From CAWJFP01 sp963842155 (lineage in GTDB: Bacteria > Pseudomonadota > Alphaproteobacteria > JACZXZ01), in contig CAWJFP010000036.1 of NCBI GenBank assembly GCA_963842155.1, forward strand, positions 62,001 to 126,000: a stretch of 64,000 nucleotides of DNA, in the 5' to 3' direction. Numbering within the stretch: position 1 is the first letter of the stretch; each line of letters opens with the position of its first letter. The notes below the pieces were generated by a model. The model searched no databases, had not been told where the DNA came from, and saw only the letters and a list, made by a program, of their open reading frames with translations. The translations under genes and the position numbers were made by a program. Positions 16,484 through 25,659 of the stretch are shown here, piece by piece.

Positions 16484-18396
16484 CAGATCGGCGAAACGGA
16501 CGGTCCGAGCGGGCGATGAGCAAGCGGCCTGGCCCTATCCGGACCCGTGCCGACATCGAAGCCTTCGAGACGATCCCGCTCGCCGACCGGCTGGGCGATC
16601 TCAACAGCAGCTATGATTTGCTGCGGCGGTCGGCTGGCGCGGCTCCGCAAGCCACAGCCTTCGTCTTTCTGCCGGCGGGCGACCTGAGCGAGCCGGCGAT
16701 CGAGCTGAGCTATGGCGAGCTCTTGGAGCGCGTGACGCAGAGCGCCAACCTGTTCCATTCGCTTGGGCTCGGTCCGACGGATGTCGTCTCCTACCTACTG
16801 CCCAACTTGCCCGAGACGCATTACGTCATGTGGGGCGGCGAGACAGCGGGTATCGTCAACGGCGTCAACCCGCTGTTGGAGCCGGCTCAGATCGCCGGAA
16901 TCATGAATGCTGCGGGCACCAAGATCCTCGTCACGATGGGGCCCGAATCGGGCAAGGAGATCTGGGAAAAGGTCGAGGCAGCGCGCGCGCTCGTGCCTAC
17001 GCTCACGACCGTGCTGCATGTCGGCGCGAAAGACGACGCGGCCTCCGGCATCCGCGCCTTCGATGCTCGCCTCGCCGCCCAGCCTTGCGATCGGCTGCGC
17101 AGCGGCCGCGTCATCGAGCGCGACGACATCGCCTCCTATTTCCACACCGGCGGCACGACCGGCACGCCCAAGCTGGCGCAACATACCCATCTCAACGAGC
17201 TTGCCAATGCGCTGGCGGTGCGGTGGGCGATCGGTCTGCATGACGGCGATACCATCCTGGTGGGCATGCCGCTTTTCCATGTGAACGCGGCGATCATGAC
17301 CGGCTTGGCGCCTTTCCTCGCCCGCGCGCGCGTGGTGCAGCTCGGTCCGATGGGCTATCGGAACAAGGCGGCGGTGCGCGGCTTCTGGCCGGTGGTCGAA
17401 CGCTATCGTGCGAGCCTTTTCGTTGCGGTGCCGACCATCTATGCGGCCTTGCTCGACGTCCCGGTCGGGAAGGCGGATATCTCCTCGCTGCGTTTCGCGA
17501 TCGGCGGTGCTGCGCCCATGGCGGTCGAGCTGTTCCGCAATTTCGAGGTCGCGACCAGGCTGCGCATCCTCGAAGGCTATGGCCTCACCGAGGGTACCTG
17601 CGTCTGCTCGATCAATCCGCGCGACGGCGAGCGGCGGATCGGCTCGGTCGGTCTGCCGCTGCCTTATCAGGAGATGAAGGCGGTCAAGCTCGACGCCGAT
17701 GGCAAGCTGCTCCGCGATTGCGCGATCGACGAGATCGGCAACATCGCCATCAAGGGGCCGAACGTCTTCCCTGGCTATAAGCAGGCGAAGGGCAACCAGG
17801 CGATCTGGCTGGCGCCGGGCTGGCTCAATACCGGCGATCTGGGGCGTCAGGATGCGCAAGGCTATTTCTGGCTTACCGGCCGGCAGAAGGAGCTCATCAT
17901 CCGCGGCGGTCATAACATCGACCCCGCGATCATCGAGGAGGCCATGGCGCAGCATCCCGCCGTCGCCTTGGCGGCGGCGGTGGGAAAGCCCGACGCCTAC
18001 GCGGGCGAGCTGCCTGTCGTCTATGTGACCTTGAAGCCGGGCAAGGGCGCCGGCGTCGAGGCGCTCATGGCGCATGCGCGCGAGCATGTCTCCGAGCGGG
18101 CGGCTGTGCCCGCCGAAATTTTTGTCGTCGACGCCTTGCCGCTGACGGCCATCGGCAAGATCTTCAAACCGCGGCTCCGCTTCGACGCGGCCGAGCGCGT
18201 CTTTTCGCGCCTCCTCGCCCAAGCTTGCGCCGGCCTGGCGGAGGTTGCCGTCGGCGTGGAACCGCATGAGCTGCATGGCAGCGTCGCCAATATCCGCGCC
18301 AAGGTTCTGCCCGGCGGCTCGCGCGACGCGGCGGAAGCGAACATGCGCCAGGCGCTGGCGAAATACAGCATCCGCTACGGCATCTCCTGGGTTTAG
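16480..18396 (+). CDS. AMP-forming acyl-CoA synthetase
   Basis: 638-aa ANL-superfamily ligase activating a carboxylic acid via an acyl-adenylate. Motifs: the P-loop SYFHTGGTTGTPKLAQHTH near residue 222, LEGYGLTEGTC near 365, WLNTGDLGRQDAQGYFWLTGRQKELIIRGGHNIDPAIIEE near 450-490, and the C-terminal LTAIGKIFKP with the catalytic lysine. Chain length or aromatic preference cannot be read from this. ATG 16480 overlaps FUSC; ATG 16516 is an alternative start. The coupling with FUSC suggests that the two handle the same acid, an inference. Confidence 0.9.
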   Translation: MTDRRNGRSERAMSKRPGPIRTRADIEAFETIPLADRLGDLNSSYDLLRRSAGAAPQATAFVFLPAGDLSEPAIELSYGELLERVTQSANLFHSLGLGPTDVVSYLLPNLPETHYVMWGGETAGIVNGVNPLLEPAQIAGIMNAAGTKILVTMGPESGKEIWEKVEAARALVPTLTTVLHVGAKDDAASGIRAFDARLAAQPCDRLRSGRVIERDDIASYFHTGGTTGTPKLAQHTHLNELANALAVRWAIGLHDGDTILVGMPLFHVNAAIMTGLAPFLARARVVQLGPMGYRNKAAVRGFWPVVERYRASLFVAVPTIYAALLDVPVGKADISSLRFAIGGAAPMAVELFRNFEVATRLRILEGYGLTEGTCVCSINPRDGERRIGSVGLPLPYQEMKAVKLDADGKLLRDCAIDEIGNIAIKGPNVFPGYKQAKGNQAIWLAPGWLNTGDLGRQDAQGYFWLTGRQKELIIRGGHNIDPAIIEEAMAQHPAVALAAAVGKPDAYAGELPVVYVTLKPGKGAGVEALMAHAREHVSERAAVPAEIFVVDALPLTAIGKIFKPRLRFDAAERVFSRLLAQACAGLAEVAVGVEPHELHGSVANIRAKVLPGGSRDAAEANMRQALAKYSIRYGISWV

Positions 18397-18424
18397 GGGG
18401 TAGGGCTCGGCGTCGGGAATATGT

Positions 18425-18446
18425 TTGACATCCGCAGGCGTTGGAC
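18425..18446 (+). promoter_or_regulatory. possible promoter of the gcv operon
   Basis: A perfect TTGACA at 18425-18430 lies about 45 bases upstream of the first glycine aptamer. The candidate -10 (TAGCCT, 16-base spacer) is poor, so only the -35 is convincing. Its position is right for transcription that enters the riboswitch. Confidence 0.35.
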
Positions 18447-18472
18447 TAGCCTTGGCCTATAGAGTCGCCGAG

Positions 18473-18692
18473 GATCCCCGCGGGAGAGATCGGCATGGAT
18501 GGCCGTGAATATCGCCATCCGATGCCGGCGCCGAAGGAGCAACCGCCCCCGGAAACTCTCAGGCAAAAGGACCGCGGGGGAAGGCATCTCTGGAAAGCAG
18601 CCCGACCGGCCGCGCGCCGGTTCGGCTCACCGAAGGGGTAAGCCCGCGCTCGCGCACGGGTGATTCTTTCAGGTTCTCGTGACAGAGGGGGC
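18473..18692 (+). promoter_or_regulatory. tandem glycine riboswitch (two aptamers)
   Basis: Aptamer 1 spans about 18475-18580: CCCCGCGGGAGAG, the GCCGAAGGAGCAA core, CGGAAACTCTCAGGCAAAAGGACCG and the closing CGCGGGG. Aptamer 2 spans about 18585-18692: TCTCTGGAAAGC, GGCTCACCGAAGGGGTAAGCC, then TCTTTCAGGTTCTCGTGACAGAGG closing the P1 stem. These are the conserved gcvT-motif elements, and the position ahead of gcvT-H-PA-PB fits the known role of turning on glycine cleavage when glycine is high. I cannot see a clear rho-independent terminator in the 75 bases before gcvT, so the expression platform is undecided. Confidence 0.93.
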
Positions 18693-18767
18693 TTGCCGCT
18701 GCCAAGCGCAATGCGCGCGGCAGAGGCGGAGCCGAAGGCTGTTGGCGGAACTTGTCGCGAGAATCCC

Positions 18768-19895
18768 GTGAGCGTCGCTTCCTCGGAAACACTCGGTCGC
18801 ACGCCCCTTCACGCCTTGCATCTCTCGTTAGGCGCAAGGATGGTGCCGTTTGCCGGCTATGAGATGCCCGTGCAATATAAGCAAGGCATCATCGCCGAGC
18901 ATCTCTGGACGCGCAAAGCCGCCGGTCTCTTCGATGTCTCCCATATGGGGCAGGTGCGAATCCGGCCCAAGGTTTCAGGCGGCGACCCTGCAAGCGCCTT
19001 CGAGCGGCTGGTGCCGGGCGACATGCTCGGCCTCGCTCCCGGCCGCCAACGCTACACGCAATTCACCAACGAGGCGGGCGGCATCCTCGACGACCTCATG
19101 GTCTCGCGCTGGGACGGCGATCTCTTCGTCGTGGTCAACGCCGCATGCAAGGCGCAAGACATCGCCCATATGCGAAGCGGCCTCGAGGGTCTGGCGAGCG
19201 TCGAGCCTCTGGCGGATCGCGCGCTTTTGGCGCTCCAAGGCCCGGCGGCTGCCGAGGTTCTGGCGCGGCTCGCGCCCGGCTGCCGCACGCAGAAATTCAT
19301 GAGCCTCGTCGTCTGCGAGCTGGAAGGCGCGCGCGCCCTCGTGACGCGCTCGGGCTATACCGGCGAGGACGGCTTTGAAATTTCCCTGCCGGCCGATCGG
19401 GCGGAGAAGCTCGCGCGACGCCTCTTGGCCGAGCCGGAGGTGGCGCCCATCGGGCTTGGCGCGCGCGACAGCTTGCGGCTCGAGGCCGGTCTTTGCCTCT
19501 ATGGCCAGGATATCGACGGCGGGACCACGCCCGTCGAGGCCGCGCTCGCCTGGTCGATCGGCAAGCGCCGGCGCGAGGCGGGCGGCTTTCCGGGCGCCGA
19601 GATCATTCGCGACCAGCTTCGGAACGGGAGCAGGCAAAGGCGGGTGGGGCTTCTCCTCGACGGCCGCGCTCCGGCGCGCGCGGGTGCCGAGATTGCTGAG
19701 CCTTCGGGCCGGCCGGTCGGAAGGGTCACTTCGGGCGGCTTCGGCCCGAGCCTGGGGCGGCCGATCGCCATGGGCTATGTGGAAGCCGCTTTTGCCAGGG
19801 AAGGGACGCCGCTCGCCTTGATGGTGCGCGGCGCGCCGCTGGCAGCGAAGGTTGCGGCCATGCCGTTCCTGCCGACGCATTACTACCGGGGTTAG
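18768..19895 (+). CDS. gcvT: glycine cleavage system T protein (aminomethyltransferase)
   Basis: T protein moves the methylene group from aminomethyl-H protein to tetrahydrofolate, releasing ammonia. 375 aa from GTG 18768, which opens SVASSETLGRTPLHALHLSLGARMVPFAGYEMPVQY. Earlier in-frame starts fall in or next to the riboswitch and are rejected. Family segments include FDVSHMGQVRI, TRSGYTGEDGFEISLP and LRLEAGLCLYGQDIDGGTTPVEAALAWSIGKRRR. It is the first gene of the glycine operon, with gcvH 21 bases later. Confidence 0.95.
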   Translation: MSVASSETLGRTPLHALHLSLGARMVPFAGYEMPVQYKQGIIAEHLWTRKAAGLFDVSHMGQVRIRPKVSGGDPASAFERLVPGDMLGLAPGRQRYTQFTNEAGGILDDLMVSRWDGDLFVVVNAACKAQDIAHMRSGLEGLASVEPLADRALLALQGPAAAEVLARLAPGCRTQKFMSLVVCELEGARALVTRSGYTGEDGFEISLPADRAEKLARRLLAEPEVAPIGLGARDSLRLEAGLCLYGQDIDGGTTPVEAALAWSIGKRRREAGGFPGAEIIRDQLRNGSRQRRVGLLLDGRAPARAGAEIAEPSGRPVGRVTSGGFGPSLGRPIAMGYVEAAFAREGTPLALMVRGAPLAAKVAAMPFLPTHYYRG

Positions 19896-19916
19896 GACTG
19901 GGAGAGGAGAGCGAGG

Positions 19917-20291
19917 ATGCTGAAATTCAGCGACCAGCATGAATGGATACGCCTGGAATCGGGCAGCGGCGCCACGGTCGGAATCACGAGCTACGCGCAG
20001 GAGCGGCTCGGCGACATCGTCTTCGTGGAGCTGCCGCCCGTCGGCAAAAAGGTGGCGAAGGGCGGCGAGGCCGCGGTCGTCGAATCGGTCAAGGCGGCGA
20101 GCGAGGTCTACGCGCCGGTCGACGGCAAGGTAGTCGCCGTCAACGAGAAGCTCGCCCACGAGCCGGCACTCGTCAACAGCTCGCCTATGGCGGAGGGCTG
20201 GCTCTTCCGGCTCGAGCTCGCCGACAAGAGCCAGCTCGACAGGCTGATGGACGAGGCCGCCTACCGCAAATTCTGCGAGGGGCTTCATTGA
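19917..20291 (+). CDS. gcvH: glycine cleavage system H protein
   Basis: Lipoyl carrier protein shuttling the aminomethyl group between P, T and L proteins. The 124-aa product has the lipoylation motif VVESVKAASEVYAPVDGKV with the modified lysine (Lys60), and the typical start KFSDQHEWIRLESG. An AGGAGAG ribosome site precedes ATG 19917. Its TGA overlaps the ATG of gcvPA by one base. Confidence 0.97.
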   Translation: MLKFSDQHEWIRLESGSGATVGITSYAQERLGDIVFVELPPVGKKVAKGGEAAVVESVKAASEVYAPVDGKVVAVNEKLAHEPALVNSSPMAEGWLFRLELADKSQLDRLMDEAAYRKFCEGLH

Positions 20292-21634
20292 TGCGCTACC
20301 TCCCTCTCACCGAGCGCGATCGCCGCGCCATGCTGGAGGCGATCGGCACCCCCTCGATCGACAGTCTCTTTCGGGACGTGCCCGAGCGCCTTCTGCTCGC
20401 GCAGCCGCTCGACCTGCCGCCTCATGCGGGCGAGATCGAGGTCGAGCGCGCGTTCCAGACCTTCGCGGCGGCCAATCTCGGCACGGGATCGGCGCCCTCC
20501 TTCCTCGGCGCCGGCGCCTATCGCCATCATGTGCCGGCGACGGTCGACCATCTGATTCAGCGCGGCGAGTTCCTCACGTCCTACACGCCCTATCAGCCCG
20601 AATTCTCGCAAGGCACGCTGCAATATCTCTTCGAGTTCCAGACGCAAGTGGCGCTCGTCACCGGCATGGAGGTCGCGAACGCCTCGATGTATGACGGCGC
20701 CACCGCCTGCGTCGAAGCCGTGCGCATGGCGATCCGCGTCACGGGGCGCCGCAAAGCCATTCTCTCGGGCGGACTCCATCCCCATTATCGCTCTGTCTGC
20801 GAGACCTATGCCCGGTGGAGCGGATTCGAGCTCGATGCGCTCGAGGCCGATCCGTCCGGCAGCGAGCAACTGGCGCCCCGCATCGGCGAGGAAACCGCTT
20901 GCGTCGTCGTGCAGAGTCCGAGCTTCTTCGGTCATCTCGAGGATTACACGGCGCTCGCGCGCCATTGCCATGATGCCGGCGCGCTTCTCGTCGTGGTCGT
21001 GACGGAGATCGTTTCGCTGGGCGCAATCAAGTCCCCGGGCGAGATGGGCGCGGACATCGTCGCCGCGGAGGGCCAGTCGATCGGCATGCCGCTCGCCTTC
21101 GGCGGACCCTATCTCGGTCTCTTCGCGACGCGCGAGAGATTCGTCCGCCAGATGCCGGGACGGCTCTGCGGCGAGACCGTGGACGTCGAGGGAAGACGGG
21201 GCTGGGTGCTCACCCTTTCCACCCGCGAGCAGCATATCAGGCGCGAGAAGGCGACGAGCAATATCTGCACCAATTCCGGTCTCTGCGCCCTGGCCTTCAC
21301 CATCCATCTCTCGCTTCTCGGCGAAGCCGGCTTCGAGCGGCTCGCCGAGATCAATCATGCCATCGCCGTCGGGCTCGCCGGGCGGCTGGCGGCGGTTCCC
21401 GGGGTCGAGTTGCTGAACCGCTTCTTCTTCAACGAATTCGCGTTGCGTCTGCGCAAGCCCGCGGCCGCGGTGGTCGAGGCCCTCGCCGAACGCGGTATCC
21501 TGGGCGGGGTGCCCGTCTCGCGCTTCTATCCCGATCGGCAGGACCTCGCGCCCATCATGCTGGTCGCCGCCACCGAGATGACGACCGAAGCGGAGATCGA
21601 GACTTTGACGGCTGCATTGCGGGAGGTTTTGTGA
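20291..21634 (+). CDS. gcvPA: glycine dehydrogenase (decarboxylating) subunit 1
   Basis: N-terminal half of the split P protein. 447 aa from ATG 20291 (TGATG overlap with gcvH). Characteristic stretches: RYLPLTERDRRAMLEAIG, SFLGAGAYRHHVPATVDHL, SYTPYQPEFSQGTLQYLFEFQT and the late TLSTREQHIRREKATSNICTNSGL. This subunit pairs with gcvPB to form the decarboxylase. Longer in-frame extensions upstream run through gcvH and are ignored. Confidence 0.96.
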   Translation: MRYLPLTERDRRAMLEAIGTPSIDSLFRDVPERLLLAQPLDLPPHAGEIEVERAFQTFAAANLGTGSAPSFLGAGAYRHHVPATVDHLIQRGEFLTSYTPYQPEFSQGTLQYLFEFQTQVALVTGMEVANASMYDGATACVEAVRMAIRVTGRRKAILSGGLHPHYRSVCETYARWSGFELDALEADPSGSEQLAPRIGEETACVVVQSPSFFGHLEDYTALARHCHDAGALLVVVVTEIVSLGAIKSPGEMGADIVAAEGQSIGMPLAFGGPYLGLFATRERFVRQMPGRLCGETVDVEGRRGWVLTLSTREQHIRREKATSNICTNSGLCALAFTIHLSLLGEAGFERLAEINHAIAVGLAGRLAAVPGVELLNRFFFNEFALRLRKPAAAVVEALAERGILGGVPVSRFYPDRQDLAPIMLVAATEMTTEAEIETLTAALREVL

Positions 21635-23184
21635 TGGAGATGTCCCAAGGCCGCCGAAGCGTTCAAGCGACCCTGCCGCCGAGCGCGGCGCGCGGCATCG
21701 CCGGCAATCGCGGCCTGGAGATCGAAGAGCCGTTGATCTTCGAGCAAGGGGCGGAGGGACGCACGGGCGTGGACCTGCCGACGCCCTCGGCCGCCGCCGC
21801 CCGCCTCGGGAGCATGAAGCGGCAAGGGCGGATCGGCTTGCCGGGCCTGTCGGAGCCGCAGGTGGTACGGCATTTCACCCGCCTCAGCCAAAAGAACTAC
21901 GGCATCGACAGCGGCATCTATCCGCTCGGCTCCTGCACGATGAAGCACAACCCGCGCCTCAACGAGAAGCTCGCCCGGCTGCCCGGTCTTGCGGATCTTC
22001 ATCCGCTGCAGCCCATGAGCACGGTGCAGGGCGCGCTCGCGCTCATCGACAAGCTCGCCTCCTGGCTCAAGACATTGACCGGCATGCCGGCGGTGGCCAT
22101 GTCGCCCGGCGCGGGCGCCCATGGCGAGCTCTGCGGCATGATCGCGATCCGGGCCGCGCTCGAAGCGCGCGGCGAGCCGGGCCGCAGGCGCGTGCTGGTG
22201 CCCGAATCCGCGCATGGCACGAATCCGGCGACCGCGGCCGAATGCGGCTTCGAGGTGGAGTCGATCCCGGCGGACCGCCGCGGGCGCGTGGACCTCGCGG
22301 CATTCAAGGCGAAGCTCGATGGCGGCGTCGCCGCGCTCATGCTGACCAATCCCAATACTTGCGGCCTTTTCGAGCCGGACATCCTCGACATCGCCGAGGC
22401 GCTGCATGCAAGCGGCGCCTTCTTCTATTGCGACGGCGCGAATTTCAACGCCCTGGTTGGGCGCGTGCGGCCGGGCGATCTGGGGGTCGATTGCATGCAC
22501 ATCAATCTCCATAAGACCTTCTCCACGCCGCATGGCGGCGGAGGACCGGGCAGCGGGCCGGTGGTGTTTTCGCTAGCGCTCGCGCCCTTCGTTCCGCTGC
22601 CCTACGTCTTGCATGGTCCTGGGGGTTTCCGTCTCGTCGAACATGCGGCGGAAGTTGCGCCGGGCGAGCATCCCTTCGGCAGGCTCAAGGGCTTTCACGG
22701 CCAGATGGGCATGTTCGTGCGGGCGCTCGCCTATATGATGAGTCATGGCTCGGACGGGCTGAGGCAGGTTTCGAGCGACGCCGTGCTGAACGCCAATTAT
22801 CTGGTGGCGCGGCTCAAGGGCCTGCTCCCGCCCGCCTTCGAGGGGCCCTATATGCACGAGGCCCTGTTCGACGACGGCTTTCTCGCGGGCACGGGCGTCT
22901 CGACGCTCGATTTCGCGAAGGCCATGATCGACGAGGGCGTCCATCCGATGACCATGTATTTCCCGCTCGTCGTCCACGGGGCGCTGCTGATGGAGCCGAC
23001 GGAGACGGAGTCGAAGGAATCCCTGGATCAGTTCATCGCGATCCTGCGCGGCCTTGCCGAGCGCGCCAAGGGCGAAGGCGCGGCGGCGCATTTCCAAGGC
23101 GCGCCTTACCTCGCGCCGCGGCGCCGGCTCGACGAGACCGCGGCGGCCCGCAAGCCGGTCCTGACCTGGCGGCCCAAGCCATGA
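21634..23184 (+). CDS. gcvPB: glycine dehydrogenase (decarboxylating) subunit 2
   Basis: C-terminal, PLP-carrying half of P protein, 516 aa. The PLP lysine is in DCMHINLHKTFSTPHGGGGPG near residue 290, and the upstream SGIYPLGSCTMKHNPRLNE and SPGAGAHGEL segments are diagnostic. The ATG at 21634 reuses the last base of the gcvPA stop (TGATG), repeating the coupling seen at gcvH-gcvPA. No lpd gene is in the window, so the shared dihydrolipoamide dehydrogenase must be encoded elsewhere. Confidence 0.96.
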   Translation: MEMSQGRRSVQATLPPSAARGIAGNRGLEIEEPLIFEQGAEGRTGVDLPTPSAAAARLGSMKRQGRIGLPGLSEPQVVRHFTRLSQKNYGIDSGIYPLGSCTMKHNPRLNEKLARLPGLADLHPLQPMSTVQGALALIDKLASWLKTLTGMPAVAMSPGAGAHGELCGMIAIRAALEARGEPGRRRVLVPESAHGTNPATAAECGFEVESIPADRRGRVDLAAFKAKLDGGVAALMLTNPNTCGLFEPDILDIAEALHASGAFFYCDGANFNALVGRVRPGDLGVDCMHINLHKTFSTPHGGGGPGSGPVVFSLALAPFVPLPYVLHGPGGFRLVEHAAEVAPGEHPFGRLKGFHGQMGMFVRALAYMMSHGSDGLRQVSSDAVLNANYLVARLKGLLPPAFEGPYMHEALFDDGFLAGTGVSTLDFAKAMIDEGVHPMTMYFPLVVHGALLMEPTETESKESLDQFIAILRGLAERAKGEGAAAHFQGAPYLAPRRRLDETAAARKPVLTWRPKP

Positions 23185-23297
23185 GCGGGCTACGGAATTT
23201 AACGGATATTTAAGGCTTCGCGCCTAGAAAAATCGCAAAGCATTGGATGAGAGCGAAAGCCCACCTTCGGCGGCACGGCAAAGGCCTGGATGTGACA

Positions 23298-23804
23298 ATG
23301 ATTTCGCGGCTCCGCAGCCTTGTTCGAAATAAACGTGGTGTCGCCGCGCTCGAGTTCGCGATCGTGGCGCCCGTCGTCTTGCTTCTGCTTGCCGGCGTGA
23401 TCGAGAACGGCATAGTGCTGTTCACCCAATCGCTTCTCGACAATGCCGCGCGCGACGCCGCGCGCCTCATCCAGACCGGTCAGGTCGCGCAAGGGGGCAG
23501 CCTTTCCGCCTTCACGACGCAGCTCTGCAACGACGTGAGCGGCTATATCCCCTGCGGCAGCCTGCAATATTACGTGCAGTCCGGAACCACTTTCTCATCG
23601 CTCAGCGTTAGCGTCACCAACAACAACGGCACGATGGCAAACAACGGCAGCTTCGATGCCGGCGATCCGAGCTCGGACGTCGCCGTGCAGGTCGGCTATA
23701 ACCGGCCCTACCTCATTCCCCTGGTCGGGAAATATATGAGCGCGAACGGCAGCACGCTGCTCGTCTCGACCGTGATCTTCCAGAATGAGCCCTACGTCCA
23801 ATGA
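23298..23804 (+). CDS. TadE-like pilus assembly protein
   Basis: 168 aa from ATG 23298 (MISRLRSLVRNKRGVAALEFAI). The basic leader followed by GVAALEFAIVAPVVLLLLAGVIENG is the TadE/pseudopilin pattern: a prepilin-peptidase-like site before the conserved glutamate in the hydrophobic helix. The rest is a secreted domain rich in S, T, N and G. Homologous proteins are minor pilins of Flp/Tad pili. No tadABC or cpaF genes are in this window. An in-frame GTG six bases upstream is an alternative. It overlaps the next gene by four bases. Confidence 0.85.
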   Translation: MISRLRSLVRNKRGVAALEFAIVAPVVLLLLAGVIENGIVLFTQSLLDNAARDAARLIQTGQVAQGGSLSAFTTQLCNDVSGYIPCGSLQYYVQSGTTFSSLSVSVTNNNGTMANNGSFDAGDPSSDVAVQVGYNRPYLIPLVGKYMSANGSTLLVSTVIFQNEPYVQ

Positions 23805-24331
23805 CGCGTCGTCTGCACGAGATCGGCGAGGATCGGACCGGCGCCGCGCTCATCGAGATGGCGTTCATCCTGCCGATCCTGCTCACGCTCTTCATGGGCA
23901 GTTTCGAGCTGACGCGCCTCGTCCTTGCCAATATGAAGGTCACCAACGCGGCGCAGACGATGGCCGACCTCATCGCCGCGCAGAGCAGCGTCAGCAGCGC
24001 CAATCTGAGCGACTACTACACCGGAACGCAGCTGGTATTGAGCCCCTTCTCCGGTACGCCCCTGCAGATCGGCATCGCCAGCGTCAGCTACAGTAGCAAG
24101 GGCGTCGCCTCGGTGGGCTGGACGGCCACCGAAGGCACGGGTGCGTCCAACATCTCGAATCCCACCACCCTGGCCTCGGGGCTCAGCACCGGGAGCGACA
24201 GCGTGATCGTCGTGCAGGCCACCTACATATACACCTCGCCCATCAGCTACGTGCTGCCGGTGAGCTTCACCCTCTCGCAGACGGCTTTCTCGCGTCCGCG
24301 CAACGTGACCTCGGTGAGCAAGACCAGCTGA
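23801..24331 (+). CDS. TadE/TadF-like pilus assembly protein
   Basis: 176 aa. The N-terminus DRTGAALIEMAFILPILLTLFMGSFELTR is a second copy of the TadE-type leader and helix with the conserved glutamate. The extracellular part is S/T/G-rich (about 130 residues), ending SRPRNVTSVSKTS. ATGA overlap with the preceding tadE-like gene shows that they are co-translated, probably as two minor pilins of one apparatus. Confidence 0.85.
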   Translation: MTRRLHEIGEDRTGAALIEMAFILPILLTLFMGSFELTRLVLANMKVTNAAQTMADLIAAQSSVSSANLSDYYTGTQLVLSPFSGTPLQIGIASVSYSSKGVASVGWTATEGTGASNISNPTTLASGLSTGSDSVIVVQATYIYTSPISYVLPVSFTLSQTAFSRPRNVTSVSKTS

Positions 24332-24429
24332 CCTTGGCCGTGCCCGCGAGGGCTTGTCGCGCAATTGCCGGAATTAACAGGATTTTAATGGGTTTCTGAT
24401 AAATCCGAGGCTCGGTATTCCACAATTTT

Positions 24430-25527
24430 GTGAAGCAGGCCATGATCCAGATCTTTCGCAAACTCGGCGGCAACTCGTCGGGCAACGTCGCCATTCTCGC
24501 GGCTCTCGCGGCCATTCCGCTCGTCGCGGCCGGCGGCCTGGCGATCGACTACACCCGGGCCTTGCAGTTCAAGACCTCGTTGCAAGGCGCATGCGATTTG
24601 GCGGCCCTCGCCGGCGCAAGCTTGCTGACGACCTCCACGAGTTCCGCCACGACGATGGCGACCGACTACATCCAGTCGGAGATCACCAAGCTGCCGCCCA
24701 ACAAAGGCGTCACCTACACGGTGACGACGCCCGGCTCGAACACGGTGAACGTGTCGGCCACGGGCAAGGTGGCGACGACCTTCATGTCGATCTTCACCCC
24801 ATCCTTCTCGGTCACCACCGCGGCCACGGCCGGTCCCTCGCAGGGCTCCGGCAGCTCCCTTGGCACCGATATGACGATCACCTTCAGCGCCGGCGGCTTC
24901 AATTCGAGCGCCGCCGACGCCAACACGATCTATTGGTATATCGTGCCCAAGGACGGCAGCGTGCCGCCGGCTTCCGCCCTCAATCCCCTCTTCACGAACG
25001 ATCCGAAGAACCCCGTGCCCGCTCCCAGCAGCAGCGGCTATACGGTCGGGGCTACCCAGCAGATCGGCTTCGCCCTGCAAAACGTCACGGGCGGCATCAC
25101 CAATTACGGCTCGAACCAATGGGGCGGCACGCCGGGCAGCGTTCATATGTTTTACTCGCATCTGAGCCCGCCCAGCGCGGTCGCCTATCCCGGCAACGGG
25201 CAGGACAACCTCAAGGCCTGCACCTCCGGTACGCAGTCGAATTGCGAATCCCATGGCTCGACCGCGACGCCGACCTCGGGCGCTCCGACCTGCAGTTCGC
25301 TCGGCAGCAATACCGAGATCCAGGCCTGGAACGACATGGGCGGCAATCCCGACGACCTCGACTATAACGACGCCGTCTACCAATTCTCCTGCACCTCGAC
25401 GAACAGCAGCAGCGGCAGCTCCTGCTCGGGGTCCGGATACGGCGGGTTCGGAGGTTTCGGGTCGGGCTGCAGCGGGAGCAGCGGGAGCAGTAGCGGCAGT
25501 ACCTCCGGCGTGGTTCTGATCAAATAG
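24430..25527 (+). CDS. TadG-like surface protein with DUF4114-type motif
   Basis: 365 aa. Residues 15-45 (NSSGNVAILAALAAIPLVAAGGLAIDYTRAL) match the TadG/Flp N-terminal module. Beyond about residue 130 comes a secreted domain containing EIQAWNDMGGNPDDLDYNDAVYQF, closely resembling the calcium-site motif of DUF4114 (W.D..GG..D.DYND). The tail is almost pure Ser/Gly/Cys before GVVLIK. The GTG at 24430 or ATG at 24442 could start it. About 100 bases separate it from the TadE-like pair, so it likely belongs to the same surface structure. Confidence 0.75.
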   Translation: MKQAMIQIFRKLGGNSSGNVAILAALAAIPLVAAGGLAIDYTRALQFKTSLQGACDLAALAGASLLTTSTSSATTMATDYIQSEITKLPPNKGVTYTVTTPGSNTVNVSATGKVATTFMSIFTPSFSVTTAATAGPSQGSGSSLGTDMTITFSAGGFNSSAADANTIYWYIVPKDGSVPPASALNPLFTNDPKNPVPAPSSSGYTVGATQQIGFALQNVTGGITNYGSNQWGGTPGSVHMFYSHLSPPSAVAYPGNGQDNLKACTSGTQSNCESHGSTATPTSGAPTCSSLGSNTEIQAWNDMGGNPDDLDYNDAVYQFSCTSTNSSSGSSCSGSGYGGFGGFGSGCSGSSGSSSGSTSGVVLIK

Positions 25528-25529
25528 CG

Positions 25530-25547
25530 CCGTTCGCAGGCGAACGG
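25530..25547. terminator. GC-rich hairpin just after the TadG-like stop
   Basis: CCGTTCGC and GCGAACGG form a perfect 8-base inverted repeat with a 2-base loop, starting three bases after the TAG. There is no T-run, so if it ends transcription it is not a classical intrinsic terminator. Confidence 0.4.
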
Positions 25548-25659
25548 TCGCGAGCCGCGGGCGCGCGGCGCCATGATTGCCAGGCTTCGGCCGTCCTGAT
25601 AGCTTTCCCGCGGGGTGGATCCTACCCTTCGAGGCCGCTCAAGGAGGGATAAACCCGCC

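Noticed and set aside
18660..18767. Longer N-terminus for gcvT
   Set aside because: It would begin inside the second glycine aptamer and has no similarity to T protein.
25615..25659. GTG start at 25615 for the CoA transferase
   Set aside because: It precedes the strong AAGGAGGG ribosome site at 25641 and adds residues with no similarity to the family.
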